64,000 nt of DNA. Origin: Flemingiibacterium sp045649205. Its GTDB lineage: Bacteria > Bacillota > Clostridia > Oscillospirales > CAG-272. Numbering within the stretch: the stretch's first letter is position 1; each line of letters starts with the position of its first letter. Made by a program: the position numbers and the translations under genes. The DNA is taken from positions 33,052-97,051 of the forward strand of contig JAZRPJ010000187.1 in the NCBI GenBank assembly GCA_045649205.1, in the 5' to 3' direction. This document shows positions 41,399 through 51,130 of this stretch, piece by piece. The notes below the pieces were generated by a model. That model did no database searches and was not told where the DNA came from. It was given only the letters and a program-made list of their open reading frames with translations.

Positions 41399-42373
41399 TC
41401 AGATACATCCGTTGAGTATCTCAGCCATTTCGTCGCGCGTAACGGCAGAGTTAAGTGCCGCTCTTGCCGAGGCAGAGCCTCTTATTCCCTTAAGATACCA
41501 TGACAGCTGTCCTCGGCATTGAAGCACCCCAAGCTTCTCTCCCTTGTGAGCAACCGTCATATCAAGCTGCCGCATAGCGGTTTTTATCCGCTCCTCATCA
41601 GTGGGCGGTACGTACTCACCGCCGTATAACTGCGTTCGGAGTGCCGAGAAGATCCACGGATTGCCCATAGCTCCGCGACCGCACATAACGCCGTCACATC
41701 CCGTCCGCTCGAACATCCGACGGCTATCGTCGGCAGTAAAAATTTCGCCGTTGCCTATCATCGGTATTTTAATGGCAGCTTTGATTGCAGCCATTTCGGC
41801 AAAGTTGATCGGCGCGGAGAAACGCCCTTCTCTCGTCCGTCCGTGGACTGTAATAAGATCCGCTCCCGCTGCCTCCATCCGCTTTGCGAAATCAACGCCG
41901 CAGATGTTTGCCTCATCCCAGCCGATACGCATCTTCACCGTTACCGGAATCTCCGGGTTCACCGACTCCACCGCCCTTTTCACTTTACGGACGATCTCCT
42001 CGGCAATATGGGGAGTCTTCAAAAGCGCAGAGCCTTCTCCGTTAGAAATGATCTTAGGCGCAGGACATCCCATGTTTATGTCAATGGCAAGGGGCAGCTT
42101 CTTCGAGCGACAATGGGCGTATTCGCAAGCGGCAAGCTTTGCCGCCGATTCAGCCATTATGTCCGGCTCTTTTCCGAATATCTGCACCGCCGTCTGTTCT
42201 TCGTCGAAAATCTCGCCGAGGACTGCGGTCTTTTTATCTTCAAAATGAATTGCCTTGGCGGAAAGCATCTCTGTATAAGTAATCTCCGCCCCGTATTCTC
42301 TGCAAATACTGCGAAAAGCATAATCCGTCACCCCTGCCATTGGGGCAAGGAACAGCTTTGGAAATTTCGTCAT
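41399..42373 (-). CDS. dus: tRNA-dihydrouridine synthase
   Basis: 324 residues, FMN-binding TIM barrel: 'LAPMAGVTDYAFR', 'DINMGCPAPKI' with the catalytic Cys, 'KMRIGWDE', 'TVHGRTREG' and 'GNGEIFTADD'. It reduces uridines in the D-arm of tRNA with NADPH. The C-terminal helical domain is complete. Standard length, isolated between the sigma factor gene and the PHP gene. Confidence 0.94.
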   Translation of the reverse strand: MTKFPKLFLAPMAGVTDYAFRSICREYGAEITYTEMLSAKAIHFEDKKTAVLGEIFDEEQTAVQIFGKEPDIMAESAAKLAACEYAHCRSKKLPLAIDINMGCPAPKIISNGEGSALLKTPHIAEEIVRKVKRAVESVNPEIPVTVKMRIGWDEANICGVDFAKRMEAAGADLITVHGRTREGRFSAPINFAEMAAIKAAIKIPMIGNGEIFTADDSRRMFERTGCDGVMCGRGAMGNPWIFSALRTQLYGGEYVPPTDEERIKTAMRQLDMTVAHKGEKLGVLQCRGQLSWYLKGIRGSASARAALNSAVTRDEMAEILNGCI

Positions 42374-42453
42374 ATTCTATCCTTAAATCTCAAAAAACGC
42401 TCTTATAATTCTACAGTAAAATTATGAACGCTGAGTGAACGTTTATTGTATCA

Positions 42454-43341
42454 TCAATTAATCTTTATTATCTGTGAAAAGCCTACCTTGCCGTCCCTAT
42501 CACGAATCTCCGCACGAACGAAGGTGTGCCTCGGTTTGATTTTGAATCTCGCCTCGTAAAGCGGCTCACCGTCCGCCACCGTACTTCTGTCGTTCTCCCA
42601 GAGCAGATTGGTAAAGAAGGTTACAATTTCCGCTCCGGTTTCACATTCTACCACAATTTCGTCGCCTTCCCGGCGGAAGTCGAAGATCGGTCCTTGAGTG
42701 GCAATAAAGTGTCCCTCTTTTATGGCGGCAATCAACCGCTCGGCGGTTGCCTCCTCCTTGCCGAGGTTTACGAGAATGTACGCTTTTCCCATCTCACCTT
42801 GGTGGAAATGGGTATCATCATCGGCAACAAGTGGGAGAATATACCCTCTCGCTGCAAGCTCATCAACTACGATTCCCGAATAAGGACGGCAGTTGAAGGG
42901 CAGGTCTGATACAGAATTGTATATTTCCGTTGCGGTGAATCCATGATACTGCATGATCATATCGTGCGTATTCATTGACCATGCCGGATGAGCAAGGATC
43001 GCCCCGCCTCCATGAGAATTAATTTTATCAATGGCGGTCTGCACGTCATCATCCCGTGTAACACCAGGGTCCTTCTTCATACCGAAGCCCACGATATGGA
43101 AGACTCCGCTTACTGCATTATCTCCGAAATGATACTCTATGCCGGAAAGAGTTATAAGAGCGGATTTATCGTTTTCGCATCCCTCGCCGTAGATCCAATG
43201 GTCGGTAAGTGCGATAAAATCGTATCCTTTTTCTTTGTATAGTGTCTTTGTGTCCTCCGGATTCTTTACTCCGTCAGATATGGTGGTATGTGTATGAAGA
43301 TTGCCTTTATAAAGGCGATTTCCCTTTTTGTCAATGTACAT
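42454..43341 (-). CDS. PHP-domain phosphoesterase
   Basis: 295 residues with the PHP metal-binding motifs 'GNLHTHTTISDG', 'ALTDHWI', 'AHPAWSMNT' and a late 'ADDDTHF'. Stand-alone PHP proteins act on nucleoside phosphates or oligonucleotides, but the substrate here is unknown. The C-terminal ~70 residues form a beta-rich extension. It follows the helicase gene by 12 bases and is probably in the same transcript. Confidence 0.85.
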   Translation of the reverse strand: MYIDKKGNRLYKGNLHTHTTISDGVKNPEDTKTLYKEKGYDFIALTDHWIYGEGCENDKSALITLSGIEYHFGDNAVSGVFHIVGFGMKKDPGVTRDDDVQTAIDKINSHGGGAILAHPAWSMNTHDMIMQYHGFTATEIYNSVSDLPFNCRPYSGIVVDELAARGYILPLVADDDTHFHQGEMGKAYILVNLGKEEATAERLIAAIKEGHFIATQGPIFDFRREGDEIVVECETGAEIVTFFTNLLWENDRSTVADGEPLYEARFKIKPRHTFVRAEIRDRDGKVGFSQIIKIN

Positions 43342-43353
43342 TTTCTTTCCCTT

Positions 43354-45744
43354 TCAGTTTTTCCAGAATTCATCAAGAGCCGGCGACAGCATCTCTGCAG
43401 TGGGAATCAACTTCACACCCTTAACGCTCCGACAAAGAAGCCTTGAATACTGTGGCGTTGCGTATCTGTCATCAATGAGAATACAAACGCCACGATCCTC
43501 CTCCGAGCGGATGACACGTCCGATTGCCTGCAGAACCTTGTTCATAGCAGGATAGAGATAAGCATATTCGAAGCCGGCTTCCTTTGTTTTCGCGAAGTAA
43601 TCGGCAATGATGTTCGTTTCAATATTAAGCCCGGCAAGTCCGGTGCCGACAATGATCGTTCCGATCAGCTTATCCCCGGCAAGGTCGATACTCTCCGAAA
43701 ACATTCCGCCGAGAACTGCAAAGCCCACAACCTCGCCGCCTTCGGAAAAGCTTTGAAGAAACGCCATCCGTTCAGACATTGTCATGTCCGGCTTCTGAAC
43801 GCAGATTTTTCTGTTTTTGGCTATTCGTGTATATGCGGCGACCGTTCGCTGCAGCATCTCGTAGGACGGCAGAAAAACCAGATAATTTCCGTTTTTCGCC
43901 CTGACTGTGCGCTCGATGATTTCCCCGATGGCGAATACAGTTCTGTCACGGTCAGCATATCGGGTTGAGATTTTGTTCATCACGCCGCAGAATAAATTTT
44001 CGCTGTCAAAGGGGGATGGCAATGTAAGCCTGCCTGCATCCTCGCCGCCGAGCAGATCGCAAAAGTATTCCATGGGCGTCAGTGTTGCCGAAAGAAGCAC
44101 CGAAGAGCCGACCCGTGAAAGCCGCTCGTCGACCTTTCGCGACGGGTCTATACACAGAACTCTCGCCGTTACGTTTTTGCCTCGTCTGGAAGCAAAATGG
44201 AGAAATTTCTCATCCGACCGCCGTACAAGCTCATAATAACGTTTAGCCTCAAATGCGGCATCACGAATCCTGGCAGTAAGGCTCCGTCCGTCAATATAGA
44301 CCTCTGCACCGTTATCGCCGTTCACCCGCAGCCATTTCATAGCCGCTGTGTAAAATTCGCCTGCCGCCTCGGTTATGTCACGAAACGGAGTGCTGCAAAG
44401 GAGCGTGCCGCATTCCTCGTCACCCATCATACATTCGTTTTCGCGGCACCGTGCGCCCAGTGCTTTGAATTCATCAATTAGACTGATAAGGGGAAAATAC
44501 AGTATAAAATCACTTTTTGTAATATAGACGGAAAGCCGCTCAAACTCCGAAAGGGTGATCCGTGCGGAATACATCTCCCGCGCTCTGTCAACAAGATCGT
44601 GGGCCTCGTCAATGAGTGCTACCGACGATTCGCTGCCGCATCCTTCATCAAAGAAACGGCGAAGATATACCCGTGGGTCGAAAAGATAATTGCAATCGCA
44701 GATAACGACATCGCAGAAAAGTGCGGCATCAAGCATAAGCTCGTGTGGGCAGACCCGGAACTCTCTTGAAATACTTGCAATAGCCTCGTAATTTATATCG
44801 TTATAAACCTCAAGCAGTCTTTTAAGAGCATCGTTAACTCTGTCATAATGCCCTCTCGAATAAGGGCAGATATCGCTTGAACATTCACCGAGAGCATCCC
44901 TGCAAAGGCAGCATCTTTCTTTTGAAGTGAGATTGATTTTTCGGAATTTAAGTCCGTGCGCTCGCATAAGCGAGAACGCCGAATCGGGAGCCTCGCTTAC
45001 CGTGGATTTAGGGGTAAGATAAAAGATCCGCCTTCCGCCCCCTTCGCCGATGGCTTTTACCGCACCGTAGCAGACCGATAAGGTTTTGCCAATTCCAGTG
45101 GGAGCTTCGACAAACAGCCGTTTTCCACCCCTTACGGCACGGAAGGTATCAAGGATAATATCCTGCTGACCAAGGCGGTAATCGTGATGGGGAAATTTTA
45201 TTTTTTTCGCCGAGGCAATAAAATTTGTCATCCCCTCCGACATAAATTTCGCAAAGGGATAATACGCCTCAAGGATGGAAAACACTTTCCCGCGAAGCTC
45301 GTCCACGCTCACATATGTGTCATGTGATCTCCATTCCTCTGTGGCGGTATTTATAAAAGTTATTCGGGTGGTAACGCCCGAAAGGCTATTCTCGACAGCA
45401 TACATATAGGCATAGATATCCGCCTGCGCCATATATTCGGGGAAATCCTTCGGGGATACTGCTGTGAGAGCTTTTCCCGTGGTTTTTATTTCCTCTATAA
45501 CCGCGCCGCTGTCCTCTATAGCAATTCCGTCAGCCCGTCCGGATATTTTAAAGGTGACGTCACGAAAATCAATAGCCGCGGACAAAGGTACTTCGGGAGT
45601 ATATGGAAGCTCTTGTCTGTTTTGATAGGCTCTGTGAAGTCTTCCGCCCAGCTGAAGACGCTCAAAGCTCGCTATCGCTTTGTCGGCGCTCCCACGCCTC
45701 ATGACAAAGCTTACAAGCTCTCTGACGCTTATTTCCACTTCCAT
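43354..45744 (-). CDS. XPD/DinG-type helicase with N-terminal PD-(D/E)XK nuclease-like domain
   Basis: A ~796-residue fusion. Residues ~1-165 resemble a Cas4/RecB-type PD-(D/E)XK domain: 'FKISGRADGIAIED' supplies the Asp, 'EEIKTTG' the E-x-K, and 'AQADIYAYMY' the Gln/Tyr. Residues ~170 on form a superfamily 2 XPD-like helicase: Q-motif 'PHHDYRLGQQDI', Walker A 'APTGIGKTLS', four-cysteine iron-sulfur segment (CCLC...C....C), 'LIDEAHDLV' and motif VI 'QAIGRVIRSEEDRG'. It probably translocates 5' to 3' on DNA and may act in repair. Paired with the PHP gene. ATG at 45744 is preferred; GAGGGA is directly before it. Confidence 0.82.
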   Translation of the reverse strand: MEVEISVRELVSFVMRRGSADKAIASFERLQLGGRLHRAYQNRQELPYTPEVPLSAAIDFRDVTFKISGRADGIAIEDSGAVIEEIKTTGKALTAVSPKDFPEYMAQADIYAYMYAVENSLSGVTTRITFINTATEEWRSHDTYVSVDELRGKVFSILEAYYPFAKFMSEGMTNFIASAKKIKFPHHDYRLGQQDIILDTFRAVRGGKRLFVEAPTGIGKTLSVCYGAVKAIGEGGGRRIFYLTPKSTVSEAPDSAFSLMRAHGLKFRKINLTSKERCCLCRDALGECSSDICPYSRGHYDRVNDALKRLLEVYNDINYEAIASISREFRVCPHELMLDAALFCDVVICDCNYLFDPRVYLRRFFDEGCGSESSVALIDEAHDLVDRAREMYSARITLSEFERLSVYITKSDFILYFPLISLIDEFKALGARCRENECMMGDEECGTLLCSTPFRDITEAAGEFYTAAMKWLRVNGDNGAEVYIDGRSLTARIRDAAFEAKRYYELVRRSDEKFLHFASRRGKNVTARVLCIDPSRKVDERLSRVGSSVLLSATLTPMEYFCDLLGGEDAGRLTLPSPFDSENLFCGVMNKISTRYADRDRTVFAIGEIIERTVRAKNGNYLVFLPSYEMLQRTVAAYTRIAKNRKICVQKPDMTMSERMAFLQSFSEGGEVVGFAVLGGMFSESIDLAGDKLIGTIIVGTGLAGLNIETNIIADYFAKTKEAGFEYAYLYPAMNKVLQAIGRVIRSEEDRGVCILIDDRYATPQYSRLLCRSVKGVKLIPTAEMLSPALDEFWKN

Positions 45745-45829
45745 TCCCTCACCCCCAAATGTAACATACAATAATTATACCGCATAATTGTGTATATGTT
45801 GTGAACAGATATATTTTTCTGCCATGACC

Positions 45830-45858
45830 TTGCATTTTTCAAAAAAATGTGGTATAAT
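45830..45858 (+). promoter_or_regulatory. Promoter of the tagA-thyX unit
   Basis: TTGCAT (45830-45835), 17 bases, TATAAT (45853-45858), about 60 bases before the first start codon. Confidence 0.65.
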
Positions 45859-45918
45859 TTTTATAATGGGTAAAATTTACATTCATAAGAATATAATCCC
45901 GAAAGGAAAATAGCGGAA

Positions 45919-46710
45919 ATGTCCGATAAAATAGTAATACGTGGAGTCGGCATAGATAACGTAAACCTTGCCGAAGCGGCGGAGATCTGCCGTAACCGGG
46001 TAGAAATCGCCACCCTCCAGTATCCGCCCCCTCCACCAATGGCGGTGTTCACTCCGAACAGCGAAATAATCGAAGCCTGCGTTGAGGATAACAGCCTTTA
46101 CCCCGTCATCAATGGAGGTGACCTCATAACCCCTGACGGAATCGGCGTTATTTATGCCTCAAGGATTCTCGGTCGCCCACTCAAGGCGAAATGCGCCGGA
46201 TATGATTTGGGGCTTGAAATGGTCAAGTATTCAAATGAAAAAGGCGCAAAGATTTTCTTCCTTGGTGCAAAGCCCGGAATTGCCGAAGAAGCGAGAGATA
46301 AGCTCCTCGAAACTTATCCTAATGCCAAAATCGTCGGTACTCACGACGGTTATTTCAAAAAAGAGGGCGAAGAAAACGAAAAGATCATCGAGCTTATAAA
46401 CGAAGCCGCGCCCGATATCCTTTACATCTGCCTCGGAGTCCCAGTACAGGAAAAATGGATACTTGCCAACCGTGAAAAGCTCACCACCGTAAAGGTCTGC
46501 CTTGCCCTTGGCGGAAGCCTTGACGGATACAGCGGAAACTTGAAGCGTGCTCCGAAAATCTTCATAAAATTGGGACTTGAATGGTTCTACCGCCTCATTT
46601 GCCAGCCCTCAAGAATTGGTCGCATGATGAAACTGCCAAAATTTTTATTCGGCGTGATATTCTTCAAAATACGCGGAAAGCACAAAACCGATGAAATAAG
46701 AAAAGCCTGA
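45919..46710 (+). CDS. WecG/TagA/CpsF family glycosyltransferase
   Basis: 263 residues with family motifs 'TPNSEIIEACVED', 'INGGDLITPDGIGVIYASR', 'KIFFLGAKPGIAEEA' and 'DILYICLGVPVQEKWI'. These enzymes transfer N-acetylmannosamine (or a related sugar) to undecaprenyl-PP-GlcNAc, a linkage step in wall teichoic acid or other wall polymers. No teichoic acid cluster follows. AAGGAAA lies before the ATG; the gene begins a four-gene plus-strand run. Confidence 0.88.
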   Translation: MSDKIVIRGVGIDNVNLAEAAEICRNRVEIATLQYPPPPPMAVFTPNSEIIEACVEDNSLYPVINGGDLITPDGIGVIYASRILGRPLKAKCAGYDLGLEMVKYSNEKGAKIFFLGAKPGIAEEARDKLLETYPNAKIVGTHDGYFKKEGEENEKIIELINEAAPDILYICLGVPVQEKWILANREKLTTVKVCLALGGSLDGYSGNLKRAPKIFIKLGLEWFYRLICQPSRIGRMMKLPKFLFGVIFFKIRGKHKTDEIRKA

Positions 46711-46737
46711 ATAAATCAGGCAGAAAGAGAAAAAATC

Positions 46738-47490
46738 ATGAACGTAAAACTTCTCACCTATACCCCCGATGCGGACAAGCTGATTGCTGCCGCCGCAAAG
46801 CTCTGCTATGCAAAGAGCGATATCGATACCCTTTACGAAAATCTGACTCCCGAAAAGACCGAAAGCTTTTTAAAAATGCTTGAGGATCTCGGGCATGAAT
46901 CCCCGGTAGAGCACGCAAGCTTTACCTTCGGTATCGAAGGTGTGTCCCGCGCATTGCTTGCACAGATCACACGTCACCGTATAGCATCTTTCTCGGTGCA
47001 GAGTCAAAGATATGTTTCAAAGACCGATTTTTCCTACATCACCCCTCCCGAGATTGAAAAAATCCCCGAGGCAAAGGCTGAATTTATCGCCGCTATGGAG
47101 GAAGATGCACGTCACTACGAATCCCTTCGTGAAAAGCTCACCGCGGCTCATCTGAAAGCAAATCTTGAAGCCGGCATGGATGAAAAGGAAGCAAAGCGTG
47201 CCGCAGAGAAAAAGGCAAATGAGGATGCACGTTTTGTCCTCCCCAACGCCTGCGATACAAGAATCATAATGACTATGAACGTCCGCTCACTTCACAATTT
47301 TTTCCGTCTTCGCTGCTGCAACCGTGCACAGTGGGAGATCCGTGAGCTTGCCATCGCAATGCTTAAGGAAGTACGTGAGGTTTGTCCTCTGCTGTTCGGG
47401 AAAGCCGGTCCGTCCTGCCTCTACGGTGCATGCTCCGAGGGGGCATATTCCTGCGGAAAGGCGGCGGAGATACGCCGTGAACTGCGATGA
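46738..47490 (+). CDS. thyX: FAD-dependent thymidylate synthase
   Basis: 250 residues with the ThyX motif RHRxxSxxxxSxRY ('RHRIASFSVQSQRY', about residues 81-94) and 'MNVRSLHNFFRLR', the dUMP/FAD contact region. ThyX makes dTMP from dUMP using methylene-THF and reduced FAD, avoiding the need for dihydrofolate reductase. Its stop overlaps the next start by four bases. Confidence 0.95.
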   Translation: MNVKLLTYTPDADKLIAAAAKLCYAKSDIDTLYENLTPEKTESFLKMLEDLGHESPVEHASFTFGIEGVSRALLAQITRHRIASFSVQSQRYVSKTDFSYITPPEIEKIPEAKAEFIAAMEEDARHYESLREKLTAAHLKANLEAGMDEKEAKRAAEKKANEDARFVLPNACDTRIIMTMNVRSLHNFFRLRCCNRAQWEIRELAIAMLKEVREVCPLLFGKAGPSCLYGACSEGAYSCGKAAEIRRELR

Positions 47491-48281
47491 GAGAAGCCGA
47501 TAAGCTTAGCCTCACCGAAAATTTGATTTTCGAAGGGATGACCTCTATACGAGCGGTCATTGCGGCAATCGAATCGGGAGCGTCAGATAGAAAAATTCTT
47601 CGCATCATGGTGGCAAAAAGCCGCATAAAGGCAAGAAAAAAAGAGCTTTCATATCTGAAGGCAATGTCCTTTAAATATAATTTCACCCTTAACTGCGACA
47701 TGACCGACGAAGAAATCGACGCCCTCTCCATCGGAGGAAGTCACGGCGGTATTCTCATGGAAACCACCGCGAGAACGATTCCACTGCTGTCAGCCGAAGC
47801 CCTATCGGAAATTCCCGAAAACCAGCGTTTTTTCGTCCTGCTTGAGGGAATCGAAGACCCCTATAATTTCGGTTATGCCATCCGCTCTCTTTATGCAGCA
47901 GGTGTGAGCGCACTGATTCTTCCGCCCAGGAGCTTCATTTCCGTGGCAGGAATTGTATGCCGTGCCTCGGCAGGGGCATCGGAGGCTATCCCGACCTACA
48001 TTGCAGAATCTTCGGCGGAGTGCGCAGATGTTATGAAAAAACTCGGCGTAAAAATCGTCTGTTGTGACATGAAGAATTCGGTTTCCATTTATGACGCAGA
48101 CCTGAAAAAGCCGCTTCTTCTGGCAATAGGCGGCGAAAAACGGGGACTCACCTCTGATATTCTCTCGGTGTCAGATGTTGTAATCCGCCTTGACTACGGC
48201 AGAGATTTTCCTTCTGCCCTTTCAGCAGCATCAGCTGCAGCTGTGGCGAGCTTTGAGGTCCTGCGGCAGAATTTATTATAA
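47487..48281 (+). CDS. SpoU/TrmH family RNA 2'-O-methyltransferase
   Basis: 264 residues. The SPOUT motifs are at the C-terminal half: 'LLEGIEDPYNFGYAIRSLYAAG', 'GGEKRGLTSD' and the trefoil-knot end 'SALSAASAAAVASFEVLRQ'. It probably methylates a 2'-OH in rRNA or tRNA; the exact site is unknown. The N-terminal 90 residues are an L30e-like substrate-binding part. Overlaps thyX by four bases. Confidence 0.9.
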   Translation: MREADKLSLTENLIFEGMTSIRAVIAAIESGASDRKILRIMVAKSRIKARKKELSYLKAMSFKYNFTLNCDMTDEEIDALSIGGSHGGILMETTARTIPLLSAEALSEIPENQRFFVLLEGIEDPYNFGYAIRSLYAAGVSALILPPRSFISVAGIVCRASAGASEAIPTYIAESSAECADVMKKLGVKIVCCDMKNSVSIYDADLKKPLLLAIGGEKRGLTSDILSVSDVVIRLDYGRDFPSALSAASAAAVASFEVLRQNLL

Positions 48282-48312
48282 TTTACGAAATTCCCCTATG
48301 AAAGGAAACAAA

Positions 48313-49152
48313 ATGGTATCGCTTGTACTTGAAGGTGGAGGAATGCGCGGCTTATATACCTGCGGCGTTCTCGATTACTTTATGGATAACGGGATAAAAT
48401 TCCCGAAAATATACGGAGTATCTGCCGGTGCGGGACACGCTATGAGCTATGTATCCTGGCAGCGTGGCAGAGCGGGACGGGTCGGCATTGAATATGTTGA
48501 TGACTGGCGATACTGCAGTAAACGCAGTATGCTTGTGACCGGCGGAATGTTCGGCGTGAAGTTTATTTACGAAACCATCCCGGCAAAGCTGGATTTTTTT
48601 GATTACGATACCTTCAACAATAACGATATGAAGCTTATCGCCGTCTGCTCGAATGTGGAAACCGGAAAAGCCATGTATATCCCGGTTGATGATTCCAGAC
48701 GCGATATGAAGTATGTTTACGCTTCCGGCTCGCTGCCGCTTGTCAGCAAAATTGTAAAGACTCCTTACGGCAAGCTCCTTGACGGTGGAATTTGCGATTC
48801 AATTCCTGTGCGCCATGCACTCACGGAAAGCGACTTCTGCGTGGCAGTGCTTACCCAGCCGGCAGGATTTGTGAAGAAGCCAACCGAGGCGATGTCACTT
48901 ATAAAGCTTCGCTACGGTAAATACAAGAAATTCGTCGAGGCAAACGCTAACCGCCACAAAGATTACAACGAATCTCTCGCCATAGTAGAAAAAGAAGAAA
49001 GAGCAGGACGTGTGCTGTCGATACGCCCATCCTGCCCAATTGATGTTTCAAGAATCGAAAAGGACAAAACAAAACTTTGGAATCTCTATGGGCTTGGTTA
49101 CAATGATGCAAAAAACAGCGGTGTAATTGAGTTTCTGGAGAGGTGTAAATAA
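48313..49152 (+). CDS. Patatin-like phospholipase
   Basis: 279 residues with the oxyanion loop 'LEGGGMRGLYTCG', the serine elbow 'GVSAGAG' (Gly-x-Ser-x-Gly) and the catalytic Asp in 'LLDGGICDSIPV'. The family hydrolyses membrane lipids. The frame is open to 48190, but AGGA is six bases before the ATG at 48313. Last gene of the unit; a terminator follows. Confidence 0.9.
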   Translation: MVSLVLEGGGMRGLYTCGVLDYFMDNGIKFPKIYGVSAGAGHAMSYVSWQRGRAGRVGIEYVDDWRYCSKRSMLVTGGMFGVKFIYETIPAKLDFFDYDTFNNNDMKLIAVCSNVETGKAMYIPVDDSRRDMKYVYASGSLPLVSKIVKTPYGKLLDGGICDSIPVRHALTESDFCVAVLTQPAGFVKKPTEAMSLIKLRYGKYKKFVEANANRHKDYNESLAIVEKEERAGRVLSIRPSCPIDVSRIEKDKTKLWNLYGLGYNDAKNSGVIEFLERCK

Positions 49153-49194
49153 CAAAATATTTCCCCCGCATAATACGCATGAGCTAAAGAACAT

Positions 49195-49236
49195 TAAAAA
49201 AGACGATATGGAGCAATTTCCGTATCGTCTTTTTTG
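49195..49236. terminator. Bidirectional terminator
   Basis: An 11-bp stem with one G-U pair (49201-49211 with 49220-49230) is flanked by A7 and T6, ending both the patatin gene and the convergent membrane protein gene. Confidence 0.85.
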
Positions 49237-49248
49237 CCGGTTGAAATA

Positions 49249-49785
49249 TTAATTTTTCTTGACCTTGCCGATAGCCGCTTTGACGTAACCGAATGCACCG
49301 CCAACGCAGAAGATCAGGCCGATACCGAGATCCTTGAGGTATGCGACAGCGATTTCGGCTTCAGTGAGGAAAATGTGAGCGTTGGAAATGGATTCGAAGA
49401 AGGTAAGCGTGAAATCGACCTCTCCATTTGCATACCACTCCTGATATGCGCGGTATACGTCATAGGAAAGGCAAAGATACCAGGCAATCACAATAACGAG
49501 GAAAGCGATAACAGTCGAGATGATAACTCCCTTTACACTTTCGCGCTTGCCGAAAATGGCATAGCCCTTGATTGCACAGACAACGCCGATAATACCGCTG
49601 ATTGCCGCAATGAAACCGATCTGATAAAGTAAAAACCAGACAATTCCGCCCACGAGCGAAAAAAGCAACGCGCCGACGATACCCGCAAGAATATTTTCTT
49701 CCTTTGGTTCAATTGGCTGTACGGGGGGCGTTTGTGTGTTTTCTTGGTTGTTATCAGTAACTTCGGGGGTGATTTTTTCGTCCAT
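49249..49785 (-). CDS. Hypothetical membrane protein, about four helices
   Basis: No family recognised. The 178-residue product starts MDEKITPEVTDNN, has an N-terminal Pro/Gln-rich, soluble stretch of ~35 residues, then helices at about 38-58, 60-78, 88-108 and 150-168. GGAGG is eight bases before the ATG at 49785; the longer frame from 49857 lacks support. It lies downstream of the sugar kinase gene on the same strand, with a ~115-base gap. Confidence 0.65.
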   Translation of the reverse strand: MDEKITPEVTDNNQENTQTPPVQPIEPKEENILAGIVGALLFSLVGGIVWFLLYQIGFIAAISGIIGVVCAIKGYAIFGKRESVKGVIISTVIAFLVIVIAWYLCLSYDVYRAYQEWYANGEVDFTLTFFESISNAHIFLTEAEIAVAYLKDLGIGLIFCVGGAFGYVKAAIGKVKKN

Positions 49786-49899
49786 AATAAGATCCTCCAT
49801 GGTTTTTGCAGGCGCAGGTAACGTATTCTTCTTGCTTTTTTCAAAGACAGCCTTCAAAGAGCGTGCACTAACGCCGGGGATTTTTGCCTTGTAATAATG

Positions 49900-50931
49900 T
49901 TATCTTGCGATACGACCTGTGCCATCGCCGCCAATAAGCTTTTCAACCTCATCTGCGGTAACAAGGTTGAAGTCACCGTTGATGGTATGCTTGAGGCAGG
50001 ATGCACCAACAGCAAATTCAAGAGCGGATTTCGCATCGGGCTTGGTGGAAAGACCGTAAATAAGTCCACCTGCGAAGGAGTCGCCGCCGCCTACGCGGTC
50101 AACGATATCGGAGATGTCGTATGTACGGCTGTGGTAGAATTCCTTGCCGTCATTGATGCAGGCACTCCAAAGGTTGCGGTTTGCGGACTTGGATTCACGA
50201 AGGGTGATAGCAACGGTCTTAACGTTGGGGTAAAGCTTAAATACCTTCTCGGTAATCTCCTTGTAGCAGTCAAGGTTGATTTCGCCAAGCTCGGGCTTGT
50301 TGTCGGAGGTAATGCCGAGAGCCTTCTGGCAGTCTTCCTCGTTAGCGATAACAACGTCAATGTAGCGTGTAAGCTCGGGCATAACCTCGTCAGCACGCTT
50401 GCCGTACTTCCAGAGCTTTGCACGGTAATTAAGGTCAATGGATGTGGTAACGCCGAGTTCCTTTGCTATCTTGAGTGCTCTTATAGCTTCAGCCGCAACA
50501 CCTGCACCAACAGCGGGAGTGATACCGGTTACATGGAACCACTTCGCATCGGCGAGAATGGTGTTCCAGTCGAAATCTCCCTCTTTGATGTTATAGAAAG
50601 AGGAGAAGTCGCGGTCGTAAACTACCTTGGAGGGACGCTGGCACGAGCCTGCTTCAAGGAAGTAGATACCCATTCTGCCCTTGGTCTGCTGAATGGCGGA
50701 AGTGTCAACACCGTACTTGCGGATCTCGCGGATACAGGATTTTCCCACATCGTTGTCGGGGAGTGCGGTTACGAAGGATGCATCGAAGCCGTAGTTTGCG
50801 AGAGATACGGCAACATTAGCCTCACCGCCGCCGAAGGTAGCCTCAAGGCTCGGGGACTGAAAGAGTCTGTCAAATCCGGGGGACTTGAGTCTTAACATTA
50901 TTTCACCAAAAGATACGTACTTGTTTTTCAT
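49900..50931 (-). CDS. PfkB sugar kinase, 2-keto-3-deoxygluconate kinase-like
   Basis: 343 residues with 'FGEIMLRLKSPGFDRLFQ' (KdgK-type start), 'GGGEANVAVSLANYG', 'YYDR'-like 'VVYDRDFSSF' and the catalytic 'RVGGGDSFAGGLIYG'. KDG kinases phosphorylate 2-keto-3-deoxygluconate in pectin or hexuronate use, but no aldolase gene is linked, so the substrate is inferred from similarity. GGAG nine bases before the ATG at 50931 sets the start. Confidence 0.8.
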   Translation of the reverse strand: MKNKYVSFGEIMLRLKSPGFDRLFQSPSLEATFGGGEANVAVSLANYGFDASFVTALPDNDVGKSCIREIRKYGVDTSAIQQTKGRMGIYFLEAGSCQRPSKVVYDRDFSSFYNIKEGDFDWNTILADAKWFHVTGITPAVGAGVAAEAIRALKIAKELGVTTSIDLNYRAKLWKYGKRADEVMPELTRYIDVVIANEEDCQKALGITSDNKPELGEINLDCYKEITEKVFKLYPNVKTVAITLRESKSANRNLWSACINDGKEFYHSRTYDISDIVDRVGGGDSFAGGLIYGLSTKPDAKSALEFAVGASCLKHTINGDFNLVTADEVEKLIGGDGTGRIAR

Positions 50932-51130
50932 AACAGTTTGCTCCTTAAAAATTATATTTCTTTCCCATGCCGGGTTTTTTATTGATTTTTGATATTGACT
51001 TCGATATTCAGAAGAAGCTTCATTAACGTCACTATCACAGTTTAATAACATCCGCTGTTCCTATTATATCATATTGCCGCAGTTAATTCAATACTATTTT
51101 CAACCACAAATATTCAAAAATTTGCGGTTT

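Noticed and set aside
49897..50895. 332-codon plus-strand ORF opposite the sugar kinase
   Set aside because: Open only because of codon bias in the kinase gene; no motif or RBS.
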